This document shows, piece by piece, positions 22,268 to 34,583 of a stretch of DNA of 64,000 nt; position 1 is the first letter of the stretch; every line of letters starts with the position of its first letter. Below the pieces are notes generated by a model. The model had not been told where the DNA came from. It was given only the letters and a program-made list of their open reading frames with translations, and searched no databases. Position numbers and translations under genes: made by a program. The stretch lies in NCBI GenBank assembly GCA_900073065.1, contig FJOG01000002.1, positions 1,582,243 to 1,646,242 on the forward strand, read 5' to 3'. Source of the stretch: Phialocephala subalpina (taxonomy: Eukaryota; Ascomycota; Leotiomycetes; Helotiales; Mollisiaceae).

Positions 22268-23484
22268 TCAAGGTTGTCTAGCGAACGGATCCATCCTTGG
22301 CACCCCAATCATCCCAGGCCTAGCATTGAGATTCCTAGTATGGTAGCGACAAGTCTCAGCATGTGCAGTATTGCCAAGTCGCATAATGTTCACCCACGGC
22401 GAAAGACATACATAGCAGAACTGGTAGTTGCATTGTCTGCCTATGCGGAGTTGTCAGCATGCATTCCTTTGCGGGATAAGAGTGCTCAATACATACATGT
22501 CATATGGTCACAGCCACCATGTTTGATAATACCATGGCCACAATTTGGGTTTGGGCAAATCTTTGCGTTCTGATAAATGAATGTCTCAGACGCAGCTTCT
22601 TGCTCCATCCTCTCTCGTCTCATGGTATCGTACTCAGCACAGGTTTGGCCTTCGTGCCATGGCATCTTGTGACTGAAGCAGGTTTTGTAGTTGCAGGTTC
22701 GGCATGTCATGATTGGTTCTGCATCTCCACCTTCGTGGATCTGTCCTGAGCCGCATCCTGGAGCGAGGCACATAGTGAAGTTGGGCATGGTTTGGAAGGC
22801 AGCTAGGAGGGACTTCTTGTCATACCTGTGACTTGTCAGCAAGAGCACGTTTCAGTGCTGGAAGAGAACTGCTTCTTACAATTCAAATGATTCGGCCGAA
22901 GCCCACGTCTTGACCACATCGTAAGGTAGCGTCTCTGGGCACTCGGGACAATGGAGCTGATCCCAGGCGAGCTCGGGGATTTGTGTGGCAATAGTTGCAG
23001 AGACACAGTCACGGCATGTAGTCGCCTCATGGTTGCATGTCGAAGTAATCTTCTGCTCGGGAAAGCTGGACTCGGGAAGGTCTTCAGCGCAGACACAACA
23101 TTCTTTAGTCCGGGGTGGTGGGGGTGAAGGTGATCGTAGCTCGAGGCTTGGCTCCCTTTTGATCTCGACTTTAACTTCAGCCTTAACCTTGACCTTCCCG
23201 TCTTTGACATCATCGAGGATGAACCTGAGAGAGGCTGGTGTGGGATCTTTGGACTCGAGCCACTCTTGAATACCTTCGGCTTCGGCTTTTGAGACTTGCT
23301 TCTCCAGTGACATGAGAACATTGAGAAGCCTCTCTTTGGTTGCTCTTGCGCCGACTCGCTTTTGATAGTACTGGATGATGTGTTGCATGTTGAAGGCTCG
23401 ATGCTGAGAGCAGTATAGGCCAAATATACGCTTCGGAAATGCGGCATATCTCCTAGAAGCTCTTATTTTGGATGGTCCTGCCAT
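22268..23484 (-). CDS. RBR-type E3 ubiquitin ligase, complete
   Basis: Exons (minus) 23484..22880, 22825..22497 and 22440..22268 give 368 residues; introns of 54 and 56 nt. The longer open frame upstream begins at TTG, so the ATG at 23484 was taken. After a helical, Lys/Glu-rich N-terminus, RING1 has Cys129, Cys132, Cys150, His152, Cys157, Cys160, Cys179 and Cys182. The IBR shows APGCGSGQIH and CRTCNYKTCFSHKMPW. RING2 has Cys292, Cys297, catalytic Cys307 in HGGCDHM, then Cys312, Cys315, Cys320 and Cys323. All elements for the RING-HECT hybrid mechanism are present: E2 binding by RING1, thioester on RING2. Substrate unknown. This is the best preserved of the five RBR-related loci here and lies just downstream (on this strand) of two RING2-only genes. 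Confidence 0.88.
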
Positions 23485-24268
23485 GTTGGGTCGAAGGTTG
23501 TGGTTGCTGCTGAGGTGGTTTGTTGAAGGGTGAGATGGTCTGCTAGATTGTCGTGGAGGCTCGAGGGTGTTTTGGGAAGAGAAAGTCAAAAGAGGAAATT
23601 TGATGCCCCGACGTCGTTGTCTGATGACGAACGCGATCGTGGAGAGGTTAACGGAAGTATTCTTCTAGTCCGGTTGAAGATTAGCAACAACAATAGGTGC
23701 TGAGGGAGCTTCAAAGGTGAGTAGCTGCCGAAGAGACTTAATATTAATGTATTTAAGTCTGCTCTTCTAACATGACTGATGAGATATCTTAAGTGTGTAG
23801 GGACAGAGGTGAAGGTAAGAGCAGACTGAGCTGGGCGCGGTCGACTTCATGAAGAAAACCAACGTGATCAGAGAGGTGAGAATTGTCGGAGGCTCTCAGG
23901 GCGGAGACTTACAATGTCAATTCTTCCACCTCAAAGGATTGTTGTTGATGAAAGAGAATCGAGGTCGTTGGTGAAAGAAAATGAAGTTCTCCCGGGGAAG
24001 ATCCCTCGCTAAGCGAAGGCAAAGTCGGGGACGAAGTTCAGATTTGCGGGATCATAAGCCGGTCTACCGGCGGGTGTACTGTTGTACCTTCATTAAAAAC
24101 CGCGCTTAGTCACATCACAAGGGGTAGGAGTTGAATAAGCAGGACGTCGAAGGTGAGGAAGCAAGAAGGTCATTTGGCTGTATCACATGATGCAAACCCC
24201 AGCGAGCTAATTCCCATCCACGAAGTTCAACACACTATCTAGACAAGAGACACAGCACTTTCAGGCCT
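23485..24268. other. intergenic, no gene seen
   Basis: Promoter of the RBR gene and 3' region of the small gene at 24269. Nothing else recognised. Confidence 0.5.
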
Positions 24269-24593
24269 CTATTTTGCTTCCCAGCCACCCCTAAACCAAC
24301 ATCCACAATTTCCTGTTAGATGATCAGAATTACATTCCTTCAGGCATCAAACTTGGATCTCATCTTCACTTACGACACTTAACCAACTCGCTCTCCGGAT
24401 CCTTCATCACTGGCTTCTTACATTGTGGGCAGTTTCTTATCCATTGACGTAAATAGTCGTGAGTTTCGTCGAACTCTTCTTTGGCAGGTTGTTCACCATA
24501 TTGCTTCGCTCCTGGCCATAGTTTGGGCAGTACGGTCGTCCTGGCTCCTTGGACGAAGTCCAAAATGTTGTCAAATATCGAGAAGAAGGACAT
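24269..24593 (-). CDS. small RING2-like zinc protein, catalytic cysteine absent
   Basis: Exons (minus) 24593..24374 and 24312..24269, intron 61 nt, 87 residues. The open frame reaches further upstream only to a TTG, so ATG 24593 was chosen. The N-terminal half (MSFFSIFDNILDFVQG) is amphipathic. The C-terminal half is a stripped RING2: CPQC (55-58), then CRNCGC (73-78), ending WFRGGWEAK. Where RBR enzymes have GGCxHM the protein reads PESELV, so the catalytic cysteine is missing and the protein cannot form a ubiquitin thioester by the usual route. It shares the YLRxWxxxCxxCKxxV pattern with the neighbour at 24925, so the two look like tandem duplicates. Both RING1 and IBR are missing. A regulatory role toward full-length RBR ligases is conceivable but unsupported. 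Confidence 0.6.
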
Positions 24594-24924
24594 CGGATTG
24601 ATCGTGTACTGCTTTTTTGTTCTGGGGGTGGTTGAGATAGGGGCTTGATAACGAGTGTCGAGGGAGTCAAGTTTGTTTATATAGGCATTCGATGTCTCGC
24701 GCCGAACTTTCAACGCACCCTTTTCATTCTTTCAATCTCTCCCAGAGTTCCGTTCTGTTTCAATCTGAAACGAAACCTACCTGATCGCAAAGAATCAATG
24801 TCCCACCTGAGAGGTCTTGTGCAGGTTTCGAAACATGAAACTTCCGATCAATGGTGGAATGGCTATGACAACGAAAACCACCAACATCGGTCTTGCTTCC
24901 TTCCCCTAAAGAGACTCAATGTAT
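24594..24924. other. short intergenic spacer
   Basis: 331 nt between two minus-strand RING2-only genes; serves as promoter of the one at 24593. No other element seen. Confidence 0.4.
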
Positions 24925-25408
24925 TCAGCTATAGGAAATACGTCCAGTGGTGGGACAAAAATATGGATCGTGGCCTCTGAACAATCCCCCCAAGCATTTC
25001 CAGCAGAACTCGCGATGGCAGCATGAACCTAGATCAAAAGTTAACAAACTGTCTCCCGGCTAAGTAAAGTGAACTTACATAGCATGTGATAACAGCCCTT
25101 ATCATTCCATACAGTAGATTTGCATTCCAGACATTTCTTCGTCCAAGCCCTCAAATACGCAACTGAAGCTTCTTCTTCTATTTTCTTTTGTCGACGAAGA
25201 CTGACGTCGCAAAAGCGGAAAATGTCGTAGATGATTTGACTGAGCGTCGTGCAGAGTGCCAACCAAGAGACCGCGACTCCGCGAGGGAGCGATTGCGGAA
25301 AGTCAGAGTGTGAAGCCAGTCATTGTACTGGACGAGGGTCGAAATACCAGCCAAGGGGTGCAACACTTTCACGAACAAGTCTCGCAGAGTTGCCAAAGCC
25401 GAATCCAT
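24925..25408 (-). CDS. small standalone RING2 (Rcat) protein with intact catalytic-type cysteine
   Basis: The last intron (25029..25078, 50 nt) is clear and joins GCYHML-Cys to SCCHREFCWKCLGG. Together they form a textbook RING2: CLEC, GCYHM with the cysteine that carries ubiquitin in RBR ligases, then C-x2-C and C-x2-C. There is no RING1 or IBR. The 5' structure is less sure: ATG 25408 opens MDSALATLRDLFVKVLHPLA, and a roughly 70-nt intron (donor GTATTT, weak GAG acceptor) would join this to WLALCTTLSQIIYDIF, a possible membrane or amphipathic helix. The product would be about 110-120 residues. It is the likely tandem partner of the gene at 24269. Confidence 0.55.
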
Positions 25409-27093
25409 CAGGAGCCACCTTGAGGTTATGATCGTATTCGATTTGGAATTGGACGAAGTTTGTCTGGGTCTGTAATACCTCGAGTGTGGATGATGATATG
25501 ATGTAGCAGAGTTGATCAGACTGTTAGATATCACTGAATGCCGTAGCTCGGTCTACTTTATATACAGAATGGGTTTGGATGAGTGCTTGAATAGACGCTT
25601 CTCGATATCATCTTGATTGCCGAGAGGCTAAAAGTGCTTTCTCGCCTTTTAGTCTGAGATGGAGCCTGCCTGAATTACACCTCCGGAAGAAGAATGCTGT
25701 GGAAATCCCGCCTTGACTTCAAGTGATATCAAGATGTGTTTTTGAAAATACCCAACAATGGCAACACCTGCAGACTTGTTGGCCTCAACTACATCTCGCT
25801 CGGACTTGGGACTCGGAGACGATAAACTTTGGGCAAGATCATCAAAAGGACCTCGCACATGATGAGAAGCCTGGAATGGCATCGTTTTTCTGCGGTCACT
25901 AAAATCTTGATTCGGGTGCGGTAACGAGAACACACTTTTTCCTCTCAAGTGCGCTGCCAATTTTCTACCCTTCGGTCCTCTCACTCCTTCCTCAAGACAT
26001 CACGACTTCCCAGAACGACACAGCTCTCTCCTGCACGTACTATACTGACTGCTCGTGCGAAGTGCCTTCTGACAGCTCATTCAATCGCTTGGCCTCTAAT
26101 CCTCAATGCCCCGGTTGTGGCGCTTCACGAACCTGCAGCGGTACACGATCCTTGTGAGGATAAAAGAGCTTGAGGGTGTCCTGGTAATTGATGAAATAAG
26201 AACGAACAAGAACACGAGATGCAAGGTGAGCAACAATTGCTGCTAATACGTTAACTAAGGACGTTGACATGACAGCAGAAGAACCAAAGATGAGAAGAGA
26301 TCTTGACGAACAGAAGAAATCGCGATAGGAGGAGCATCGACGCGCCGGGTGACGGCTACTGACGAAGAGACAAGCAAGACCCATTACTGCTGATAGATTC
26401 AGGCTGTCCCCGCTGGACGGGACGCTGCTGACATAGCAGCTACAGGGCCCTTCAGCGACCATGCTCCTGTGACCACAGGGGCCGGCCGCTTGAAAACTTG
26501 AGCATCCCGCTGCCCATTCTCAGCGTATCAGCCTGTAACTATAGGGCATTCTAGGGAGCAAGAAAATGCAAGGCCAATGAGCTACAGCGTACTGACTGCT
26601 GAATTTGCAGGACATTTAGCGCCGGTGATTCTTGCCCGGACTGCTTTATACGGAGCATTGAGGTGAGTGACAGCCCTGCCAGCATATTTGAGCAAAATGC
26701 TGAGATGAAATGAAGTCAGGAGGTCAAAGTAGGTCGTCAAAATCATCGCCTCGTCTCTAGTGGCGGATGTCTGCTTCCTCTTCACGCCAACAAACCGACC
26801 GCCACCGCTAACCAGGGCTCTATATCCCACTTTCGGGAGCAATACCAGCGAAAACATCACCATCACTATTGGCCTGCGCGTTCCATCTCATCGGGCGACC
26901 CTCCAAATGGTGGGGAAAATCAAGCATTGCGGGGTCAATGTCCACGAATCCCACCTCCAGGAACGGGCACTCGCCGCGGCAAGCTGACGATGGGATGGAC
27001 TGAATGCATATATTCCCGACCGCTACTTATGTCTTGGTAAAGCTTGTTCTGCATCTTTGGAACTCTGCTTGACGTTGAGAATACCTAATAGCC
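25409..27093. other. intergenic, no gene seen
   Basis: About 1.7 kb. Open frames at 25649-25984, 26103-26462 and 26582-26866 on the minus strand show no family resemblance or splice support. Confidence 0.45.
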
Positions 27094-28868
27094 ATGGCGA
27101 GCCTCAAGCAAGATACAGTTCAAGACGAGAATTTGGCAGACGAAGCAGCAAGAGGGGTGGCGATTGATGAGGACCGTAATACTTTCCTACCACGGCCATC
27201 AGACGACCCGAACGACCCTTTGAATTGGCCTATGTACTTGAAGGTAAGCATCTTGGCTTGTGTAGGAAACAAGAATTCTTACATTCAACACAGGTAACCA
27301 TTCTGCTACAAGTTTGTGTTCTTGCCGCCATTGGAACCTTGAATACTGCCATCATTAACCCAGCTTACGGTCCTCTTGTAAGTTCGAATACCTCTTGGAA
27401 GTCGAGATGAAAGTAGCACTGATTCTGAGCAGGCGAAAGAATTCCACATCACAAAAGTCCGAGCATCCTATCAAACTACCGTTGTCATCGCTCTTAATGG
27501 CGTTGGACCTTTCCTCTGGATACCTCTCGCCAATGTCTATGGACGACGATCAGTTTACCTCTTCACCACCTTACTAGGTTTCGCTTCAGCTCTGGGGTCG
27601 GCATACGCGAAGAACTTCAACCAATTGATCGCTGCTCGAGTCTTTAATGGACTTTGGCCTGCCGCCATGGCACTCGGTACATAAGTGTAGCCCTTCATTA
27701 ATGGCATTGTGTTGACTTTCCACAGGCCCGGCAACAGTTGTTGATCTCTTCTTCTACCACCAACGTGGACGAGCGATGGGAATCTTTACTGTGATCCTCA
27801 CCACCGGTGCGCATCTCGCTCCAATTGTTGGTGGGTTGGTGGGCCAATATCTAGGCTGGCGATGGACTTTCAAGTTCGCTGCCATACTCGACGGCTTCAT
27901 GCTACTCGTCATCACCTTCTGCCTTCCAGAGACTCTGTATATCCGCGACCAATCACGCCTGACAAGGACCTTCTCCGAGAGAGAGATTTCTTTCACGCCA
28001 AAGGCGTACATTTCTCGACTCAAGCCTTACTCGAATTTCCCAGAAGTGAGGTTGAGATGGAACCAATTCATCGTTCCATCCTTGAAGATGGCGAGATATC
28101 CATCTGTTATTTTCCCAGCGCTGTACTATGCAGCTCAATATGGGTTTGCAAGCATCCTTCCAGCGGTGACAGTAGCAAGCATCTTCTCAAAGCAGTTCGG
28201 CTGGAACACCCTTGAAATTGGTCTTGCTTACGGAGGCGCTCTCTCGATCGGCGGTAAGTACCTTTCCTCTTTCATCCCGACATGCGTTGACAATCGCAGG
28301 GATACTTGGAGAATTCGCAGCTGGCATGGTGCTCGATGCCATCATCAAGCGAGCGCGACACAACTTCGCTGGAGAGAACCCACCTCCTGAGATCCGTCTG
28401 AAAGCAATCTGGACAGGAGCTCTCCTAGTCCCTGCTGGTCTCCTAATCTATGGGTTTACACTTCAATACCACGTTTTCTGGTTTGCACCTCTGTTCGGAA
28501 TGGGTCTCGCTTGTTTCGGTCTTCAAGTCATCGCGACCACTTGCTACACCTATAGCATCGATTCTTATCGTGCAGAATCGAGCGAGACGGCCCAACTGTT
28601 CAATTTAATCAGGCAGACATTTGGATTCACATATGCTTTCTATGTCGTGGATCTGTGCGAGAGGATTGGGTACCAGTGGGCATTTTTCATGTTCATGTGC
28701 TTTGGGAGTGTGCTGGCTTTCGCGCCGATTGTGGCGCTGATGTTCAAGGGACAGGAGTGGAGGGAGAAGTTGGGAGAGCCAAGAAATATTAATGCGCTTG
28801 ATAGTGATGAGATGCAGGCGAGAGATGCGGTTGATAAGCTTGGAGAAGAGAAGAAAGATGAAGCGTAG
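27094..28868 (+). CDS. MFS transporter, DHA1-like drug/proton antiporter
   Basis: Five exons: 27094..27243, 27294..27377, 27433..27676, 27726..28253 and 28300..28868, all introns 46-55 nt, giving 524 residues. The N-terminus holds the DPNDPLNWP motif found just before the first membrane segment in fungal DHA1 transporters. ANVYGRR matches the motif-A loop between segments 2 and 3, and GPATVVDLFFYHQRGRAMG fits the segment 4-5 region. Around twelve hydrophobic segments can be counted, with a long central loop (residues around 270-310). It should sit in the plasma membrane and export small molecules using the proton gradient. Substrate cannot be read. It is not a sugar-porter type, so it is not the missing quinate permease. 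Confidence 0.88.
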
Positions 28869-29987
28869 GTGCAAGTGCTTAGGTCTTGCGGTAGCAGGGT
28901 GAGGTTACAGCAAGATTCCAGGGAGTAATTGTCCGAACAGAATTCCAACATTGACAACATTACAATCGCTGAAACAAGGAACGAAAGTAACACCTGGGTA
29001 TGCAACACCGTCTCAACTACCGATTTTGCTCCCGTCGAGTCGTTTCAACCTGTCTCCATCCTGCATGTCCATCATCACACCTGTCCACCTAGATGCCTTC
29101 ATCCTCATCCTCTTGCCTCCATCCCGCATCTATCGATGACCTTTATGCCCTCCATTCTGTCCGCCGCACTGCTGCTGTCCTCTACCTGTCCAAATTGCTG
29201 TGGCACACCAGCTGTTGTACTGACAGGGCGACCATCCGATCGGACGACTCGAGTATTGTCGTTGTCATTGGACTTCTCGCCGCTGCGGCCCTTCAAGGCT
29301 TTGGCGGCGAAGTAGATACACATATTGTTCGAATAAAGGGAGATTGTGAAGAGATCTGGATTTATGGGTTGAGGAGAGGCGAGATGTGTGGGTTTGAAGT
29401 GCGTGTTGAGAGAGGGTTATATTTGGAGTTTTGGAGAGGTGGATGCGTTGACTTTTTGTTGCGAAGGAAAAGATTTGTTGTAGAATTGATTGCTTGCTCA
29501 ACAACGAACGCAACGAAGACATATATACGAAAAATCCTCCTCCAAAAACAGTACGGTTTCGAACATCCTCCATTTAGACACTAGCAAGCTCATGTCATCC
29601 CAAGCTCCGACGGCTGTGCATGACCACTTGACCAATGCGCTCAAGGAACTACAAGCTGATATCCCAAAAAGAAAGCTTTTCTGCGATTGAAATGCGGCTA
29701 CAAGTGCGAGGTGCGGCAGGAAGCGTGCAGGTTTCCGGATGAGGAATGGACTGCGATCTTAATGTACGAGGTGGATCGGCTTCAGGGGTAAGGAGCGAGA
29801 CACGTGATTGGATGATTCTCCGCCAGATGAGGTTGTTCATTCGATGTTTTGTAGCTAAGATGTAGGGTGACTGGAACTTCTTTATAATGCCGAAGATTCC
29901 GATACTAGAGAAGCTTTAGTTGCGAAGGAATGAAACTGCGTCGTTACCGCTCTGTCCCTTAGATGTCCACCTGGTTCTCGGATATCA
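28869..29987. other. intergenic with a possible small-gene relic
   Basis: A 72-codon ATG frame on the minus strand (29105-29323, MCIYFAAKALKG) could encode a small protein but has no support. At 29592-29790 on the plus strand, protein-like stretches lie in three successive frames, as in a decayed small gene. Confidence 0.35.
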
Positions 29988-32238
29988 TCAGTGTTCACAG
30001 AGATTGAACGTTTGCTCCTGAAATACGCCTTCGTGAGCTGACACGAAGACGCTTCGTTCAGCCATCAGCTCTAGTCGTAACTCCTTCGCTTTCTCCATGC
30101 TTATTGGAAAATCATCCACGTCGTCTACAATCTTATCCTTCAACTCATTGCTCAGCTTTCCCAAAGCCTTCCCGCTTCGTGCCATTTGGTTATTGATACG
30201 CTCGCTCCACCAATCCTTCTGCTGAGGCGGCACATTGGCCGTGCTGATAATCCGAATCCCAGGATCAACCAGGAAAAGTGCGAGAATCTTTCGGTGTCCT
30301 GGCTTCGTTGGATCAAGAAGCTTGAAAGGTTGTACCTGGTGTTGAAGAATGTTCGGGAATGTTATGAGTCGGCCTTCACGGCAGAGAATCGCACCAACGT
30401 CTTGCATTGCTGGACCGTCCTGCTCGCATCCGAAGACTTCGGTCAGCCAGCCGTGAACGCTTTGCGGGTAACTAATCTCGGATGCATCGTCCCATGATGA
30501 TTGTTGCCGGAAGGCCAGATGGCTGTCTGTGATATTTTCGGTATCGTAGTAGTAGAGTGCAGTCGCGCAGATGTGCTCATTCAGTTGACCCTCGACGTGC
30601 CAGGATCCACCGCCGTACTGAGGGTTCTCCGGAGTGAGTTGAATGTTCGCGAGCTTGACGATGACTTGGAGGCCCCGTTTGCTGTAATCTCTTCTGATAT
30701 CCACGCTTGGCTTGGGCATATATTTGCTCAAATCCAAATCATAATACTTTCCTGGCCTTTTCCGCTCGGCCTGAACGTCTTCTGGTGCTCGGAAAGCTCC
30801 TGGTTCGGGCTGAACCACCTTTCGGGTGTCTTCTTCCCAATCATTTCTTCTGTCCCAGAATTGATCTTCTGTCTCTCCATCTTCTTGTTGGGGCTTCTCG
30901 TCTTCGGGCATATCATCTGGGTCGGGGTCGAAAACAGTTTCAGTGTAGGAAATTCGCTGGAAGGTATCGTGTTCTCTCAAGGGAGTGAGAGTCTTATCCC
31001 AGAGCGGGATTGCCTTTGCGATAATACTCTCTATGATCTCGTAGAGTTCTCGATATCTATGAGGATGTAGATTATTGATGTAGCTGGTGATTCTGTTGAC
31101 TGTTAGTACACAGTACAGTTTTTGATGACGAGATGTCTATTGTCATTACTTACTTTGCGGATCCATCCTCATTCGAGATGTCCACTTCACAAGGAAGCCA
31201 CTGAAAGTTCCTCGAATACGGATTTGGTGATTCACCTGGGCGGAAGTTTCGGAAAATATATTGACGAACTTGTGGGCCACTCAATTCTTCGTCTTTTGGT
31301 GAAGGAACAACCTTTCCTTTGCCACTGCTCTCGATGCAGTCTTTCAGCTCGATCAATTCGTCCTCGACGACTCGACTCTGGCCATAAACCAGGGGGAAGA
31401 GTGAAGGATGAACGATGTCAAGAACCTGTCCGTTCGATCCCGGGTGCCAGTCTTTGTACTTCTCGGGGATATTCTCTAGCTTTAGCACCTGCTCCCGGAG
31501 TTGAAGCTTGAGAGACTCGGGAACTGCCACGTCTGACTTGACCACGTCACCGTTATACACTAAACCACCGTGGAGTCAGTAATCAAGGTTAAAAGTCTCT
31601 AGAGCATAGGGACATCGGGTTGAAGGAGTGCTCACCACTAATGGTACCCGTCTCTTTAAAGATACCAGCTTTGTAGCGAAGCTCTTCAATGATCCAATCT
31701 ACCATCTTCTGGGAGACATCGCGACCCTCTGTTGCCATGGCTTCTACTTTCCACTTCTGTGCGATCTCGTCGTTGAAGACCTGGTCGCAGTTTCAGAATG
31801 GGCCCATGAACAATGACAGCTGAGAAGGGAATTGGATGTACCTTCTCAAACCAATTCGGCTTGTCGGTCAACCAATCCATGATCTCAAGCATTGCAAATT
31901 CTCTCAAGGTCGTCAAAGGTAATCTGCGCCTTCATTCAGCGGTGCACAACCAGTCTCTCAGGACACTACTCACGAAACATATCCATCAGATAAATCAGCA
32001 TCATTCAACGCGGTCTTGAACAATGGCCTTCCTTCTCCATCAACACCCTCAACCTTACCAGGGCTCCAATTGAGAGGCAGATTCAAGCCAGGAAGATTGA
32101 AACGCGACCAGGGTTTCGGCTGCACCCAAACACCTAAAGAGCATTAACATCTGGAAAGTGTATTCCACTGGAACACTTTCAAGACAGTACGCGATGTAAA
32201 AAGGAGAAGATCAGCTCACCTTGGGCATTGTAAGACAT
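29988..32238 (-). CDS. DUF4246 family protein
   Basis: Six exons on the minus strand: 32238..32220, 32133..31974, 31923..31842, 31780..31636, 31559..31154 and 31092..29988, giving 638 residues; every junction keeps phase. The start MSYNAQG lies in a 19-nt first exon, typical for this family. The most conserved block, GSWHVEGQLNEHICATALYYY followed by ENITDSHLAFRQ, is the core of DUF4246 (PF14033) proteins common in fungi. Its His and Glu residues recall a metal-binding oxygenase fold, though the function is not established. Later blocks (ILQHQVQPF, LFLVDPGIRI) also fit. No signal peptide or membrane segment, so probably cytosolic. Confidence 0.88.
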
Positions 32239-33461
32239 CGTTTTCGAAGCCAAAAGAGTTTTGTGGCGAGGCCGATAGATTGGCTTTCAATTGATCAATT
32301 GAGTTATGATGTCGTTGAGAGGAGTGATGAAGACTTTATATTTCATCGCCAGAAACAGAGGAGGTTGAAAGCTGAGCCGAATGTGGAGATTGGCGGGACG
32401 AAGCGAACCAGGCTGCATCAGGCAGCACAGCCAAAAATAGCAATTTGCACGTGGTTTGAAGCACGTGAGTCATGAACCGAACGGATTTTAGTCATGGTGG
32501 ATACTTTTGCCTAGAATTGAGTGATATTCTCAGGAAATAGCTTGGTAGAGCTGCATATTTCGATGTATGTCGATACGAGAACGCGACAGAGCGTTGTGCA
32601 TGCCGCGAGAAGACGATGGACTTTGGACCAAACAATGGAGAAAGTCATTCAACAGCATTGTGCTAGGATTGATGTGAAAAAGATTGAAAGAGGAGAGCAA
32701 GTTCAATGATGGTGCATCAAAATGCTGTCAGCTGCAGGTGTGAGCAAGAGAAGGGAGAGGAAAGCTTGGGGAGAAGACAGTCCGAGGGCGGGGAACTTAT
32801 ACTCGAGCTGGTGCCAGAGGCTCTTCCAATTGATGAAGAGAAGGAAGGCGGTATTGCACCTTGTCCCTCACTTGGAAAATTGGGCAAGAAGAGACACTAG
32901 GAATGAAAGATTGCGTTATCCTCATCTGCTCAATTCCCAATGAGTCGGAAGGCAAGAAGGGTGACAGTAGGCCGCGCAACGCTTGGGGATAGTAAGTCAT
33001 AACGAGGCAAGCGAAACCCGAAAAGTAGACAACTACAGATCAAATTATTACACTGCATTTACACCTTCCCAAACAACGATGATGACTTTGTGACGACCTC
33101 TGAGGAACATTAAATTTATACTAAATATTAACAGCAGTCTAAGTCTACACCACTTGGTGATCATGCAAATAACAAAGTTAGTACTACTACAGGATGTCAT
33201 ACAACGCTGTTACCACGGCTCATGAGCCTGAAATATTACCCTTAACACCTTTACAGGTCTGCCATGAATGGCCGGTGCATGCCGAAAATTGTTGAAGATG
33301 ATGGCGAAGTCTGCTGCGAAGTCTGTGTATTAAGCAAATATGTAAATGACGGAGACGGTAGGATATTGCGGCCTGCCAGACTACTAGCACCAACGTCTCC
33401 CTACCACCACCACATCTAAAAAAGCCGCCCTCATGTTAGGCATTATTGACAGTTGTCCAAA
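32239..33461. other. intergenic, no gene seen
   Basis: Promoter of the DUF4246 gene and 3' region of the hydrolase at 33462. No RNA, repeat or coding frame supported. Confidence 0.5.
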
Positions 33462-34583
33462 TCAACTACTCTGCCACAACAACCACTTCAAACTTTCAAC
33501 ACAGTCCACCTGCAACTTCTTACTGAACTCTGCTTCTGGGAAATAAGACCAAAATCCATGTGGAAGACCAGGGTATAGATCGACTTTCGTCTTAACACCA
33601 CTCTCTTCTCTCAATATATCTTCGTAGATCAATGCTTCATCGCGCAGAGGATCCATTCCGCAGATTTGAAAATATGTTGGAGGGAGGTCTTTGTGGGATG
33701 AGAAGAGCATTGGGGTGCGGTATTTTGATTTAGGATCGGAGTTGTAGAGTCCTGAATGGAGATAGAGATTAGCTTGTGCGAAATATGAAGTGGAAAGCTT
33801 GAGGGAAGAACGTACTTTCAAACAATCTCATGCTGTCGTTATTCAGGATAGGAGCATCCTTGTTCTGTTCCCGGCTAAGCCAGAAAGGTTTGTACTTCTC
33901 TGGACACAATTCCGCCGTCATGCAAGTAGGAATCGACAAGTAGGTCCCAGTCAGAGGCGGTGACAGCTTATCATCGCGGTACAAATGCGTGACAATAGCA
34001 CTGAAGTTCGCGCCAGCGCTGATACCCCCAACCAAGAAACCCTTCTTGGGATTTCCTCCCAACTTGATGAAGTTTTCCGAAGTCCATTTCAACGCATCAT
34101 AAGCATCCTGCGGCGGCACAGGGAACGGGTGTTCGGGCGCGAGTCTATAGTCGACATTGACAGCTATACCTCCCAGCTCCGTGAACCTCCTGCAGAGCAA
34201 CGTTTCATTGTCCAATCCTCCAAGACAGAAGCCTCCTCCATGGTATATAACAAAAATCGGGGATCCATCTGCGGGAGGGTTCTTTGGCTTGTGTATCCGT
34301 ACAGCGATTGTGGTTCCATCTCGAACTGGAATCTGCCTATCTTCTTCGACATATGTTGCTTCCTCCGTAGATTCGCTGGCAGCGGTCATCTCCCTCTTCC
34401 GAGCGAGAAGTTGTTGTCGAATCTTGGAGATATCGCTCGCTGCCGTGAGGCTCGGAATTGGGCCATATTTCTTGATGATCTGAAGCCGTCAGTCCAAATC
34501 CACCACAGCTAAAAACAAGTCCTCACCTGTTCAAGCTCCGGATTGATCTCCGCGAGCGCGAGAAGTTCCTCTTTCGTCCTCAT
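33462..34583 (-). CDS. alpha/beta hydrolase, hormone-sensitive-lipase/arylacetamide deacetylase type
   Basis: Exons (minus) 34583..34527, 34479..33816 and 33751..33462, introns 47 and 64 nt, giving 336 residues. The oxyanion-hole motif HGGG is at 99-102, the DYRLAPEHPFP block follows, and the nucleophile elbow GISAG has the serine at about 174 (GDSAG in most relatives). The acid lies in the DPLRDEAL block and the catalytic histidine in LPHGFW. It should hydrolyse short-chain esters or amides. No signal peptide is seen, so it is probably cytosolic. The substrate is unknown; a role in detoxification or secondary metabolism is possible. Confidence 0.88.

Noticed and set aside
27094..28868. MFS gene as the missing quinate permease
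   Set aside because: The DPNDPLNWP leader and motif-A loop fit DHA1 drug antiporters, not sugar-porter-type quinate permeases.
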